From positions 124,001 through 188,000 of the forward strand of contig CP018783.1 of NCBI GenBank assembly GCA_002025645.1: a stretch of 64,000 nt of DNA, read 5' to 3'. The DNA is from Curtobacterium pusillum. Lineage in GTDB: Bacteria > Actinomycetota > Actinomycetes > Actinomycetales > Microbacteriaceae. This document shows, piece after piece, positions 22,859 to 30,962 of the stretch. The notes below the pieces were generated by a model, which was given only the letters and a program-made list of their open reading frames with translations, did not search any database and was not told where the DNA came from. The position numbers were made by a program, and so were the translations under genes. The stretch's first letter is position 1; every line of letters begins with the position of its first letter.

Positions 22859-25255
22859 TCAGAGCCCGAGTTGCGCCCGCAGGTACGGTGCGGTCCGACT
22901 GGCGGCGGACGCCGCCACCTGCTGCGGCGTGCCGGAGGCGACCACTCGGCCGCCCTCGGCGCCGCCGGAGGGACCCATGTCGATGACGTGGTCGGCGACG
23001 GCGACGACGTCCATCGCGTGCTCGACGACGACGACGGTGTTCCCGGCGTCGGTGAGACGGGCGAGCTGGTCGGACAGCAGTTCGACGTCCGCCGGGTGGA
23101 GTCCCGTCGTCGGTTCGTCGAGCAGGTAGAGCGTGTGGCCGGACCGGGCGCGCTGGAGCTCGGTGGCGAGCTTGATGCGCTGCGCCTCGCCGCCGGACAG
23201 CTCCGGTGCGGGCTGTCCGAGTCGGAGGTACCCGAGACCGACCTGGCGGAGGGTCTCGAGGCCACGGGCGGCCGCCGGGAGGTCGTCGAGGAACGGAGCT
23301 GCCTCGTCGACGGTCATGCCGAGGACGTCGGCGATCGTGGCGCCGTTCCACCGGACCTCGAGGGTCTCGTCGTTGTAGCGGCTGCCGTGGCACTCCGGGC
23401 ACGGGGCCCAGCTGCCGGGCAGGAACAGGAGCTCGACGGACACCGAGCCCTCGCCCTGGCAGACCTCGCACCGGCCGCCGGCGACGTTGAACGAGAACCG
23501 GCCGGCGGTCCAGCCGCGCTCGCGTGCGGCATCGGTCGCGGCGAAGGCGGTCCGGACCGCGTCGAACAGGCCCGTGTAGGTGGCCAGGTTCGACCGCGGC
23601 GTCCGTCCGATCGGCTTCTGGTCGACCTGGACGGTGCGGGTGACGAGCGGGTGGGCAGCGGCCGCCTCGGGGAGCACACCGCCGACGAGGGACGACTTGC
23701 CGGAACCGCTGACACCGGTCACCGCGGTGAGCACCCCGAGCGGGACGTCGACGTCGAGGTGCCGGAGGTTGTGCAGCGTCACGTCGCGGAGCTCGAGCGT
23801 GCCGATCGGCGTGCGCTCGGAACGGTCCGGAGTGCGGTCGCCCGGGTAGAGGAACCGCCGGGTGACGCTCGCCTCCACGTCCGCCAGCCCGTCGACCGGC
23901 CCGCTGTAGAGCACCGTGCCGCCGCCGGAACCCGCGCCGGGACCGACGTCCACGATCCAGTCGGCTCGCCGGACGATGCTCATGTCGTGCTCGACCACGA
24001 ACACGCTGTTGCCGCTCGCACGGAGGTCGTCGAGGACCTGCACGAGCGACTCGGCGTCGGCGGGGTGCAGCCCGGCGCTCGGCTCGTCGAGGACGTAGAC
24101 CACGCCGAACAGGCCGGACCGGAGCTGCGTCGCGATGCGGAGTCGTTGCGTCTCGCCCGGCGACAGTGTCGGTGTCGCCCGGTCGAGCGCGAGGTACCCG
24201 AGCCCGAGCCCGACGAGCACGTCCACACGCGTGCCGAGGTCGCCGGCGATCGCGACGGCGACCTCGGTGTGCTCGCCCGACGACGCCCGCGAGGTCGCGG
24301 CCCCCGCGTCCGTGATCGACGCGATCGGCCGGAGCACGTCGGCCAGCGCGGTGAGCGGCAGGCCGTTCAGCTCGGCGATGCTGCGGCCACCCACGGTGAC
24401 CGCCAGCGCAGCACGGGTGAGGCCCGTGCCGCCGCAGAGCCCGCACGGGCCCGACTCGACGAACTGCAGCGCGCGGTTCCGCTGGGTCTCGCTCTGCGAG
24501 TCGGCGAGGGTGTGCAGGACGAACTGCCGAGCGCTCCAGAACCGACCGCGGTAGGGCTTCGCCACACGGTCGCGCTTCGGGTGCACCTCGACGACCGGCT
24601 GCTCCTCGGTGAACAGCAGCCAGTCGCGATCGGCACGGGGGAGTTCCCGCCACGGCCGTTCGATGTCGTAGCCGAGGACCGCGGTGACGTCGCGCAGGTT
24701 CTTGCCCTGCCAGGCCCCGGGCCACGCGGTGATCGCGCCGTCCCGGATGCTCAACGAGTCGTCGTGGACCGCCGAGGCCTCGGTCACCTCGTGGGCTGTT
24801 CCGAGCCCGTGGCAGCGCGGGCAGGCACCGGCCGCGGTGTTCGGCGAGAACGAGTCCGACTCCAGGCGCTCGGCTCCCGCCGGGTAGGTGCCCGCGCGGG
24901 AGAACAGCATGCGCATCGAGTTGGACAGGGTCGTCAGCGTGCCCACGGTCGACCGGGCGCTCGGCGCACCGCGGCGCTGCTGGAGCGCGACGGCCGGCGG
25001 CAGCCCCGTGATCGAGTCGACGTGCGGCGTCGACCCCTGTGCGATCAGGCGTCGGGCGTAGGGGGCGACGGACTCCAGGAAGCGGCGCTGCGCCTCGGCG
25101 AAGACGGTGCCGAACGCCAGCGAGGACTTCCCGGAGCCGGAGACGCCGGTGAAGGCGACGATGCGGTCGCGGGGGATGTCGACGTCCACGTCGCGCAGGT
25201 TGTGCTCGCGGGCGCCGCGGACACGGATGAAGTCGTCGTGACGAGGAACGGGCAT
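22859..25255 (-). CDS. UvrA paralogue (excinuclease ABC subunit A-like ATPase)
   Basis: 798 residues, shorter than canonical UvrA (about 940-970), as in UvrA2/DrrC-type paralogues that protect against DNA-binding drugs or act in accessory repair. Two ABC ATPase halves: Walker A GVSGSGKSS near 38 and again near 490, signatures LSPGETQRL and LSGGEAQRIK, and LDEPSAGLHP / LDEPTTGLHP Walker B regions. Zinc-finger cysteine pairs CPRCHG, CGLCGG, CEVCQG and CPECHG are present. The ATG at 25255 is preferred over GTG 25261 because TAGCAT lies exactly 7 nt upstream. Confidence 0.92.
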   Translation of the reverse strand: MPVPRHDDFIRVRGAREHNLRDVDVDIPRDRIVAFTGVSGSGKSSLAFGTVFAEAQRRFLESVAPYARRLIAQGSTPHVDSITGLPPAVALQQRRGAPSARSTVGTLTTLSNSMRMLFSRAGTYPAGAERLESDSFSPNTAAGACPRCHGLGTAHEVTEASAVHDDSLSIRDGAITAWPGAWQGKNLRDVTAVLGYDIERPWRELPRADRDWLLFTEEQPVVEVHPKRDRVAKPYRGRFWSARQFVLHTLADSQSETQRNRALQFVESGPCGLCGGTGLTRAALAVTVGGRSIAELNGLPLTALADVLRPIASITDAGAATSRASSGEHTEVAVAIAGDLGTRVDVLVGLGLGYLALDRATPTLSPGETQRLRIATQLRSGLFGVVYVLDEPSAGLHPADAESLVQVLDDLRASGNSVFVVEHDMSIVRRADWIVDVGPGAGSGGGTVLYSGPVDGLADVEASVTRRFLYPGDRTPDRSERTPIGTLELRDVTLHNLRHLDVDVPLGVLTAVTGVSGSGKSSLVGGVLPEAAAAHPLVTRTVQVDQKPIGRTPRSNLATYTGLFDAVRTAFAATDAARERGWTAGRFSFNVAGGRCEVCQGEGSVSVELLFLPGSWAPCPECHGSRYNDETLEVRWNGATIADVLGMTVDEAAPFLDDLPAAARGLETLRQVGLGYLRLGQPAPELSGGEAQRIKLATELQRARSGHTLYLLDEPTTGLHPADVELLSDQLARLTDAGNTVVVVEHAMDVVAVADHVIDMGPSGGAEGGRVVASGTPQQVAASAASRTAPYLRAQLGL

Positions 25256-25304
25256 CCTCACGATGCTAGGCGCGGGCGGCTGGGTGCCCGGTCGTCACGA
25301 TGCC

Positions 25305-26027
25305 TCATCCTCCGTCGAACGCGATCCGGAGGCGATCGATCGCGGTCCGGTCGACGCCGGCGGCACGGATGATCGTCGGATCCCGATCGATCAGCGCGGC
25401 AGCCGCCGAGATCCGCCGCCGTTCCGTCGGCGTGATGTCGTCGGCGACCCGGTCGCGTCGGGTGATGAGTGCTGCGAGCGTCGCGATGTCCGAGAGGTGC
25501 CGCGCGGGATCGTCACCGACGATCTCGACCGCCGCCGCCTTGGACAGGAGGGCGCCCTGCAACGTCGGCCGGAGCACCGTCCCGATCCGACCGTTGACCT
25601 CCAGCGTCACCGGGGCGGCACGCCACAGAGCACCTTGTGCGCCCGGCGCCGCGATCGTCGTGCCGCCCGTGACCCCTCGGCGCCGTTCCGCGCGCTCCCC
25701 GAGGAACCGCGGGATCAGGACGTCGATCTGCGCGTCACCCCGGACCCACCGGTGCTGGTGCCCCTCGAAACTCGTGCCGTCGGGACGGAAACCGAGATCG
25801 CGGAGCGCCCCGGTGAAGGTCATGAGCATCCGGGGTCTGGCGCGGACGTCGAGTGCGGTGTCGGCGTCCGTCGTCGGGCGGCTCGGTGCGGCACCGCGCT
25901 CCCAACAGAGCGACTGGACCATCTGCCCGCCGACCAGTGCCCAGCCGTCCGACAGCCGCTCGTGGAGGTCGAAGAGCGCATGCCAGGCGCCCGCCTGGGC
26001 AGGGCGCAGTGGAGGAGCCGCGAACAT
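25305..26027 (-). CDS. AbiEii/AbiGii-type nucleotidyltransferase toxin
   Basis: 240 residues. The polymerase-beta-like NTase motif is ALVGGQMVQSL (Gly33-Gly34) followed by TTDADTALDV with Asp54 and Asp56, as in AbiEii (type IV TA) toxins; the C-terminal LLSKAAAVEI and ARHLSDIATLAAL carry the Lys and Asp of the family's third and fourth motifs. Such toxins modify tRNA 3' ends or use GTP to arrest growth during phage infection. The ATG overlaps the antitoxin stop by one base (TGATG). Confidence 0.85.
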   Translation of the reverse strand: MFAAPPLRPAQAGAWHALFDLHERLSDGWALVGGQMVQSLCWERGAAPSRPTTDADTALDVRARPRMLMTFTGALRDLGFRPDGTSFEGHQHRWVRGDAQIDVLIPRFLGERAERRRGVTGGTTIAAPGAQGALWRAAPVTLEVNGRIGTVLRPTLQGALLSKAAAVEIVGDDPARHLSDIATLAALITRRDRVADDITPTERRRISAAAALIDRDPTIIRAAGVDRTAIDRLRIAFDGG

Positions 26028-26683
26028 CAGAGGGCGCTGTCGAGCAGTGACCGGGCCGCGGCGCGTTCGCGGGCGCCGTCGTGGTGGGCCAGCTCGATGA
26101 TCAGCGTGCCGAGCGGCAACGGGTCCGAGGGTCGCTCGGCGCTGATGTGGAGGAGGACGTTCGGTCGAGTGTCCGTGGCGACGAGGAGGTACTCCCGCTG
26201 GACGGCGGCGAGGTCGTCCTCGGCGACGTGTGCTTCGAGGAACCCGGCGTCGCTGATGCCCGATCGTGGGTCGCTGACGCCCGCGCGGACGAGTCGACCG
26301 TCGGCACGGAGGTCCTCGAGATCAGCCGCAGGGAGCTGGTACCCGCTCGGCTCCCGGTACTCGGTGCGAGTCCAGTTCGCGATGCGTCGCCACGGCATCG
26401 GATCGGCGCGCAGCTCGGCGATGCGTTCCTGGATCCGGCCGCGCTCACTGCGGGAGAGCCCGTTCGCCCAGTCGGGACTGCCAGAGAGACAGCACTCGAC
26501 GGCGCGCACCGACCTGCGGGAGAGGGGGCGGCCGGGGCGTCCCTGATGCGGTGTGGCGTCGTCGACCAGCCATTGCGCACCGACGCGGCGCGCGGTCAGC
26601 GTGCCGGCGGCCGCTGCTGCCTGTACTCGCCGTCGGGAGACACCGTGTTTCGCCGCGTACTCGGCTGTGGTGATCTCTGCCAT
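26027..26683 (-). CDS. AbiEi-position antitoxin with N-terminal HTH
   Basis: 218 residues. 1-45 (TAEYAAKHGVSRRRVQAAAA then RRVGAQWLVDDA) is an HTH closely similar in layout to the HipB-like antitoxin at 18183-18827, and 50-105 (GLSRSERGRIQERIAELRAD) matches its helical second module. The rest (110-218) is different and presumably toxin-specific. Antitoxin-first order with a TGATG junction, and a perfect operator palindrome immediately upstream, indicate autoregulation. ATG 26683 chosen; ATG 26710 would place the start inside the operator. Confidence 0.82.
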   Translation of the reverse strand: MAEITTAEYAAKHGVSRRRVQAAAAAGTLTARRVGAQWLVDDATPHQGRPGRPLSRRSVRAVECCLSGSPDWANGLSRSERGRIQERIAELRADPMPWRRIANWTRTEYREPSGYQLPAADLEDLRADGRLVRAGVSDPRSGISDAGFLEAHVAEDDLAAVQREYLLVATDTRPNVLLHISAERPSDPLPLGTLIIELAHHDGARERAAARSLLDSAL

Positions 26684-26700
26684 GGGTGCTCCGTCCTGCC

Positions 26701-26740
26701 CGTACCACAACCATACGCCAATGCGAACGATTGTGGTACG
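26701..26740. promoter_or_regulatory. Operator of the AbiE-type TA operon (perfect inverted repeat)
   Basis: CGTACCACAA (26701-26710) and TTGTGGTACG (26731-26740), 10-bp perfect arms with a 20-nt spacer, i.e. about 30 bp centre to centre or three helical turns. It overlaps a TATGGT candidate -10 on the minus strand. The layout matches AbiEi-type antitoxins, which bind paired inverted repeats at their own promoter. Confidence 0.75.
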
Positions 26741-26742
26741 CG

Positions 26743-27423
26743 TCAGCGAGCGAGCCGGAGCCGCTCGTCCGCCGCGGCGAGCGCCACCCGCATCCGCTCA
26801 GCGTCGCCCTCCGCCCATCCGCCGGAACTCGCGAGCGGCAACTCGGTCATGTGCCGGCGGAGGTGCTCCGGGTAGTCGCGCACGATGCGGTCGGGATCGC
26901 TCCGGACGGTGGCGTAGAGCGACGGCCCGTCGGCGTAGAACAGGTCGGCGACGACGAGCCGGCCGTCGGCGCCGCGCATGACGTTCGCGGGGTTGTCGTC
27001 GAGCGGACCCCACCACGGCTGTTCGCGGGCACCCCGGGTGTGCACCGCCTCGATGTGGTCGGCGAGGGCTGCGACGGCAGGGTCCCGTCGGGCGATCGAC
27101 TGCTGGAACGCGGCGCCCTCGGCCTCGGCCACCGGGGAGAGGTACTCCATCACCGTGAGGTCCGCGCCTCCGGACAGCACGCGGTGCTCGACCAGGGCCG
27201 GCACCTGTCGGGTGTGCGCGGCCTCCCGGTAGAGCATCGCGGAGTACGGTCCTGCCGGGTCGAACGGGCTGATCCGCGCGGCGAGGGCACCGGACGGTGA
27301 CCGGAGGGCCGTCGCCCAGTCGCCGGTGCCGCACGGCGTCCACCCGTGCGTCTGCAACGCGGACACCACGTCGGTCCACGGCATCGCTGCGTCCAGGAGC
27401 TCGTCGTACCGGTCGGCGTCCAT
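26743..27423 (-). CDS. Hypothetical protein, kinase-fold-like (phosphotransferase)
   Basis: 226 residues. LTVMEYLSPVAEAE resembles a kinase hinge and LDDNPANVMRGADGRLVVAD a degenerate catalytic loop (D-x4-N ... D) as in aminoglycoside or macrolide phosphotransferases. The usual HGD is replaced by LDD, so activity is uncertain. No partner gene is evident; divergent from the VOC gene at 27532. ATG 27423 is the start that begins the conserved-looking sequence. Confidence 0.6.
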   Translation of the reverse strand: MDADRYDELLDAAMPWTDVVSALQTHGWTPCGTGDWATALRSPSGALAARISPFDPAGPYSAMLYREAAHTRQVPALVEHRVLSGGADLTVMEYLSPVAEAEGAAFQQSIARRDPAVAALADHIEAVHTRGAREQPWWGPLDDNPANVMRGADGRLVVADLFYADGPSLYATVRSDPDRIVRDYPEHLRRHMTELPLASSGGWAEGDAERMRVALAAADERLRLAR

Positions 27424-27490
27424 CGCCCCATCCTGCCCGACGACCCAGGGGTCTTCCGGTCCGCCCACGGCGATGGGACGATGGGCGCGA

Positions 27491-27510
27491 CACGGGCGAC
27501 GACGCCCGTG
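27491..27510. promoter_or_regulatory. Short perfect hairpin/palindrome between divergent genes
   Basis: CACGGGCG-ACGA-CGCCCGTG, 8-bp perfect arms, 10 nt before the Shine-Dalgarno sequence of the VOC gene at 27532. Either an operator or a 5'-leader hairpin. Confidence 0.4.
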
Positions 27511-27531
27511 CACACCCCCGAGGAGTCCACC

Positions 27532-27951
27532 ATGGCCGTCCGCCTCAACCCGTACATCAACCTCCGCGACCGGGCGAAGGAGGGCCTCGAGTTCTACCAT
27601 TCGGTGTTCCGCGGCGAGCTCACCCTGAGCACCTTCGGCGAGGCCGGCATGGCGCAGGACCCCGCCGACGCCGACAAGGTCATGCACGGGCAGCTCGAGG
27701 GCGAGAACGGGCTGCTGCTGATGGCCTCCGACGCCCCCACCGGCATGGAGGGTCCCGAGGTCAGCAACATCTCGGTGTCCCTCAGCGGGGATGACGAGGA
27801 AGCGCTCACCCGCTACTGGAACGGCCTGGCCGAGGGGGCGACGACGGTCATCGAACCGCTCACGAAGGCACCGTGGGGCGACACCTTCGGCATGCTCACC
27901 GACCGCTACGGCGTCACGTGGCTCGTCAACATCAGCGGCGCGGCGGACTGA
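27532..27951 (+). CDS. PhnB-type VOC protein (3-demethylubiquinone-9 methyltransferase-like fold)
   Basis: 139 residues. RLNPYINLRDRAKEGLEFYH, MHGQLEGENGLLLMASDAP and GDTFGMLTDRYGVTWLVN are the PhnB/DUF899-like VOC blocks. Members have unclear catalytic roles and are often stress or resistance-associated. Good Shine-Dalgarno GAGGAG before ATG 27532. Its 3' end overlaps by 20 nt the 3' end of the convergent gene. Confidence 0.88.
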   Translation: MAVRLNPYINLRDRAKEGLEFYHSVFRGELTLSTFGEAGMAQDPADADKVMHGQLEGENGLLLMASDAPTGMEGPEVSNISVSLSGDDEEALTRYWNGLAEGATTVIEPLTKAPWGDTFGMLTDRYGVTWLVNISGAAD

Positions 27952-28879
27952 TCGCGTCCGCGGGGGCGCTCGCCGGGATCGGCCACCGCGGCACCCAGCA
28001 GCGCACCCGGGCGGCGTAGCGGCGGAAGTCGTCGCCGAAGCGGTGCTCGAGGTCGGCCTCCTCGAGCGGGCGGACGATGCAGTTCCACACGATCGACCCG
28101 GCGAGCGCGTACACGACGACCATCCACGAGCTCAGGAGCAGGCCCACGGCGACGCCCTGGGTGATGCCGGCGAGGGCCATCGGGTTCCGGACCGAGCGGT
28201 ACGGGCCGGCGACGACCAGTCGGTTCGGCATGGCGGAGGGGAGGGGTGTGCCGGCCCCCTGGGTGGACATGGTCGCAGCCGACGCGATGCCGAGCGCGCT
28301 CGCGAGCACCAGGACGACGGCGCCGGTGACGACCGACGTGGTCACGAGGGGCCCCGGCAGCGGCGGGTGCAGGCGCCACCGGTGCTCGGCGAGGGCGATG
28401 ACCAGGGGGAACACCCCGAGGAACAGTCCCCAGAAGACGACGATCTGCGCGGCGGTGCCGAGGACGTGCCGCCGCGGTCCGCCGTCGGGGTCGGCGGTCC
28501 GGAACCGCAGCGGACCGGAGGTCACGAGTTCGGTCGGGATCCGGCCGAGCAGGACGAGCGACAGCGCGAGGACCGACCCGACTGACGCACCGATCATGAT
28601 GAGGACACCGAGTCCCGCCTCGGTGGTGACGGTCGCCCAGACGACGATCGCCGCCGTCACCGCGACCGTCCAGAGTGTCGCGACGACCGCTGCCGCGCGG
28701 ACGCCCGCGGCGGCGAGCGCCGACGCGACGACGAACAGCGGGACGTCCGCCAGTGCGACCAGGAACGGTTGCAGGGACCCGAGGGTCGCGGTCTGGACGG
28801 CCGGCAGCGTGAACACCACGATCCACCACGCGGCCCCGCCCACGGCCTGGGCCGCGAAGTACCACCGGCCCCAGGACAT
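27932..28879 (-). CDS. Isoprenylcysteine carboxyl methyltransferase-like integral membrane protein
   Basis: 315 residues, about seven membrane helices. The C-terminal third has the ICMT/phospholipid methyltransferase signature GPYRSVRNPMALAG and the later EEADLEHRFGDDFRRYAARV, which bind S-adenosylmethionine in this family. The N-terminal half is an unusual extra four-helix region. Substrate unknown; bacteria do not prenylate cysteine in the eukaryotic way, so lipid or NnrU-like roles are possible. TACCGT 6 nt before the ATG: leaderless. Confidence 0.8.
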   Translation of the reverse strand: MSWGRWYFAAQAVGGAAWWIVVFTLPAVQTATLGSLQPFLVALADVPLFVVASALAAAGVRAAAVVATLWTVAVTAAIVVWATVTTEAGLGVLIMIGASVGSVLALSLVLLGRIPTELVTSGPLRFRTADPDGGPRRHVLGTAAQIVVFWGLFLGVFPLVIALAEHRWRLHPPLPGPLVTTSVVTGAVVLVLASALGIASAATMSTQGAGTPLPSAMPNRLVVAGPYRSVRNPMALAGITQGVAVGLLLSSWMVVVYALAGSIVWNCIVRPLEEADLEHRFGDDFRRYAARVRCWVPRWPIPASAPADAISPPRR

Positions 28880-28903
28880 GGGAGCACGGTAGCAGCGCGA
28901 GAC

Positions 28904-28945
28904 GGACTGGAGGCGCGGTGCCAGCTGGCACCGCGCCTCCAGTCC
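28904..28945. repeat. Dispersed palindrome, copy 5 (19-bp perfect arms)
   Basis: GGACTGGAGGCGCGGTGCC, loop AGCT, exact inverse. Between the minus-strand small gene at 28983 and the promoter of the minus-strand methyltransferase-like gene. Confidence 0.93.
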
Positions 28946-28982
28946 AACTGCCGTCACGTCTCGAGCACGTGGGCCGGCGTGC

Positions 28983-29120
28983 TCAGTCCTGACGGTTGAT
29001 CTGGCCGAGCCAGCGTCCGAAGGACGGCTTGCGCTCGTCGTGCAGGACCGAGACGGTGCTCGTCGGCAGGCAGGTGCGCTCGTCGTCGAGGCCGGTGCTC
29101 TTGTGGAGGTCGTGGGCCAT
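28983..29120 (-). CDS. Small hypothetical protein (45 residues)
   Basis: Begins MAHDLHKSTGLDDERT, polar and charged, ending RWLGQINRQD. It has a good Shine-Dalgarno (AAGGAG 7 nt before the ATG at 29120), normal GC-rich codon use, and lies just behind the stress-type SDR on the same strand. No family recognised. Confidence 0.6.
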   Translation of the reverse strand: MAHDLHKSTGLDDERTCLPTSTVSVLHDERKPSFGRWLGQINRQD

Positions 29121-29182
29121 GGTGTGCTCCTTCGCGTTCGTGACGAGTTCGACACCGGCGAGCCGCCGGGCATTCCCAGGAG

Positions 29183-30088
29183 TCAGGGCGTGACCATGCC
29201 GCCGTTGACGTTGAGGGTCTCGCCGACGACGTAGCTCGACTCCTGCGACGCGAGGAACACGTAGGCGGGGGCGAGTTCGGCGGGCTGCGCCGCGCGTCCC
29301 ATCGGCGACTCGCTCGACCCGAAGTCCGGCAGGGACTCGGGGTCGACGCCGCCGCTCGGCTGCAGGACGGTCCAGGTCGGCCCCGGAGCGACCACGTTCA
29401 CCCGGATGCCGCGTTCGACCAGGGCCTGCGAGAGCCCCTTCGACAGGTTGTTGATCGCACCCTTGGACGCGGCGTAGTCGAGGCGGTCGGGTGCGGGCTG
29501 GTACGCCTCCATCGACGCGGTCGTCGTGATCGTCGATCCGGGGTGCAGGTGCGGGAGTGCGGCGCGCACGAGCCGGAAGAGCCCGAAGACGTTGACGTCG
29601 AAGGTCGCCTCGAACTGCTCGTCGGTGAGGTCCTCGACGTTCGGCTGCCAGCGCTGCTTGCCGGCGACGCTGACGAGCGTGTCGAGGCCGCCGAGCTCCT
29701 CGACGGCCTGGTCGACGAGCGTCTGCGCGTACCCACGGTCGCGGAGGTCGCCCGGGATCGGCACCGCGGTGCGACCGGCGGCCCGGACCTGCTCGATGAC
29801 GTGGTCGGCGTCGGACTGCTCCTCGGGCAGGTATGCGAGCGCGACGTCCGCGCCCTCGCGTGCGAAGGCGATCGCGACGGCGGCGCCGATGCCGGAGTCC
29901 GCGCCGGTGATGAGCGCCTTCCGGCCGTCGAGGCGGCCGGTTCCGCGGTAGGTCGCCTCGCCGAGGTCGGGGACCGGTCGCATCTCGGACTGGAGGCCCG
30001 GCTCGGCCTGCGTCTGCGGCTCCGGTCGCACGTTGGGGTAGCGGGTGCGCGGGTTCGTGGCTTCGTACTGGTCGCGGGGTGCGTTCAT
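29183..30088 (-). CDS. Short-chain dehydrogenase/reductase, YghA/general-stress type
   Basis: 301 residues. An N-terminal polar extension (1-52, with YPNVRPEPQTQAEPGLQSEM) precedes the SDR core, typical of YghA and Bacillus YdaD/GsiB-linked stress oxidoreductases. TGADSGIG near 63, catalytic Ser in TASMEAYQ and YAASK near 209; GPTWTVLQPSGG and the terminal VVGETLNVNGG fit. ATG 30088 has AGGAG 7 nt upstream. Confidence 0.92.
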   Translation of the reverse strand: MNAPRDQYEATNPRTRYPNVRPEPQTQAEPGLQSEMRPVPDLGEATYRGTGRLDGRKALITGADSGIGAAVAIAFAREGADVALAYLPEEQSDADHVIEQVRAAGRTAVPIPGDLRDRGYAQTLVDQAVEELGGLDTLVSVAGKQRWQPNVEDLTDEQFEATFDVNVFGLFRLVRAALPHLHPGSTITTTASMEAYQPAPDRLDYAASKGAINNLSKGLSQALVERGIRVNVVAPGPTWTVLQPSGGVDPESLPDFGSSESPMGRAAQPAELAPAYVFLASQESSYVVGETLNVNGGMVTP

Positions 30089-30276
30089 CGGGTGCTCCTG
30101 TGGTGCGTTCGTGGTCCCTCCCACCGAACAGGGTGCGGTCTGGGATCACCTGCAGGAGTGCGGAGTTCGGTCAGCACCACCCGTCCGCCACGGCGCAGGA
30201 GGAGCACGGTCGGACCGGCGGTGCGTCGGACACCGCAACGATCCCGCAAGGCCGTCGCGACCTCGTTGTCGTGCAC
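30085..30276 (-). CDS. Doubtful small ORF upstream of the SDR
   Basis: 63 codons from GTG 30276, starting VHDNEVATALRDRC and overlapping the SDR start as ATGA. The first two thirds have normal third-position GC, but the last third uses AGA, ACT, CCT and other codons rare in this window, and the SDR has its own Shine-Dalgarno. It may be a real short coupled ORF, a decayed gene or chance. Confidence 0.25.
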   Translation of the reverse strand: MHDNEVATALRDRCGVRRTAGPTVLLLRRGGRVVLTELRTPAGDPRPHPVRWEGPRTHHRSTR

Positions 30277-30295
30277 CGGGACCGCGTCCTACGGT
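30266..30295 (+). promoter_or_regulatory. Promoter of the leader ORF/acyltransferase
   Basis: TTGTCG (30266-30271), 18-bp spacer, TACGGT (30290-30295), then 6 nt to a GTG at 30302. Confidence 0.5.
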
Positions 30296-30301
30296 CCCGG
30301 T

Positions 30302-30331
30302 GTGCGCGAGGCCGTGCACGTTCCGTCGTGA
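30302..30331 (+). CDS. Nine-residue leader ORF before the acyltransferase
   Basis: GTG-CGC-GAG-GCC-GTG-CAC, then three codons and TGA, encoding VREAVHVPS. The TANNNT box exactly 6 nt upstream implies a leaderless transcript beginning here, and its TGA overlaps the in-frame GTG of the acyltransferase (GTGA). It would deliver ribosomes to that start. Confidence 0.4.
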   Translation: MREAVHVPS

Positions 30332-30897
30332 AGTCCGGAGGGCCCATGGCCGCACGCAAGGTTCCGTCGCCCACATTCCTGTCCCGTCTGCGGGAGGACG
30401 TCCTGTCAGCGGGTGAGTACGCCCTGTGCACGCTCCTGCTCGGGACCCCGTTCCTGCCGCGCGCCGTGCGTCGGTTGGTCCTGGTCGCCGGAGGAGCGGA
30501 CGTCCGGTCGAGCCCGGGGATGTCGATGTCCCTGACGGGGTCGCCGCGGAACCTGACGATGGGTGTCGGGGTGTTCTGCAACCGGAACGTCACGATCGAG
30601 GCGGTCGCGCCCGTCCGGATCGGATCGCACTCGGCGCTCGGTCCCCAGGTGCTCGTCGTGACCAGTCACCACGCGCTCGGCGACGACGGCGTCTGGAACG
30701 AGCACGCCACCGGTCGCCCGGTGGACATCGGCGAACGGGTCTGGATCGGCGCACGGGTGGTCGTGCTGCCCGGGGCGGTGATCGAGGACGACGTGGTCGT
30801 GGCGGCGGGCGCCGTCGTGAGCGGCCGACTGACGTCGCACGGGCTGTACGCGGGCGTGCCGGCGAAACGGATCCGCGAACTCGCTGCGGCGGGCTGA
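30328..30897 (+). CDS. Left-handed beta-helix acyltransferase (NodL/LacA/WbbJ type)
   Basis: About 189 residues. Hexapeptide repeats run from about 65 to 180: NVTIEAVAPVRIGSHSALGP, VDIGERVWIGARVVVLPGAV, DDVVVAAGAVVSGRL; the active-site His is in VVTSHHALGD. Such enzymes O-acetylate sugars of cell-surface or secreted glycans using acetyl-CoA. Start is ambiguous: GTG 30328 is coupled to the leader ORF; ATG 30346 has GGAGGG but only 3 nt away. I favour 30328. Confidence 0.87.
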   Translation: MKSGGPMAARKVPSPTFLSRLREDVLSAGEYALCTLLLGTPFLPRAVRRLVLVAGGADVRSSPGMSMSLTGSPRNLTMGVGVFCNRNVTIEAVAPVRIGSHSALGPQVLVVTSHHALGDDGVWNEHATGRPVDIGERVWIGARVVVLPGAVIEDDVVVAAGAVVSGRLTSHGLYAGVPAKRIRELAAAG

Positions 30898-30962
30898 TCG
30901 GTCGGTCGGCCGCGCCGTCGGACTGGGCGCCGTCCGGAGGCACCGCGCGTACCCTGCGGGCC

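Noticed and set aside
30085..30276. Possible extra gene between the SDR and acyltransferase
   Set aside because: Kept only as a low-confidence feature: rare codons in the last third, no recognised family, and the SDR has its own ribosome binding site.
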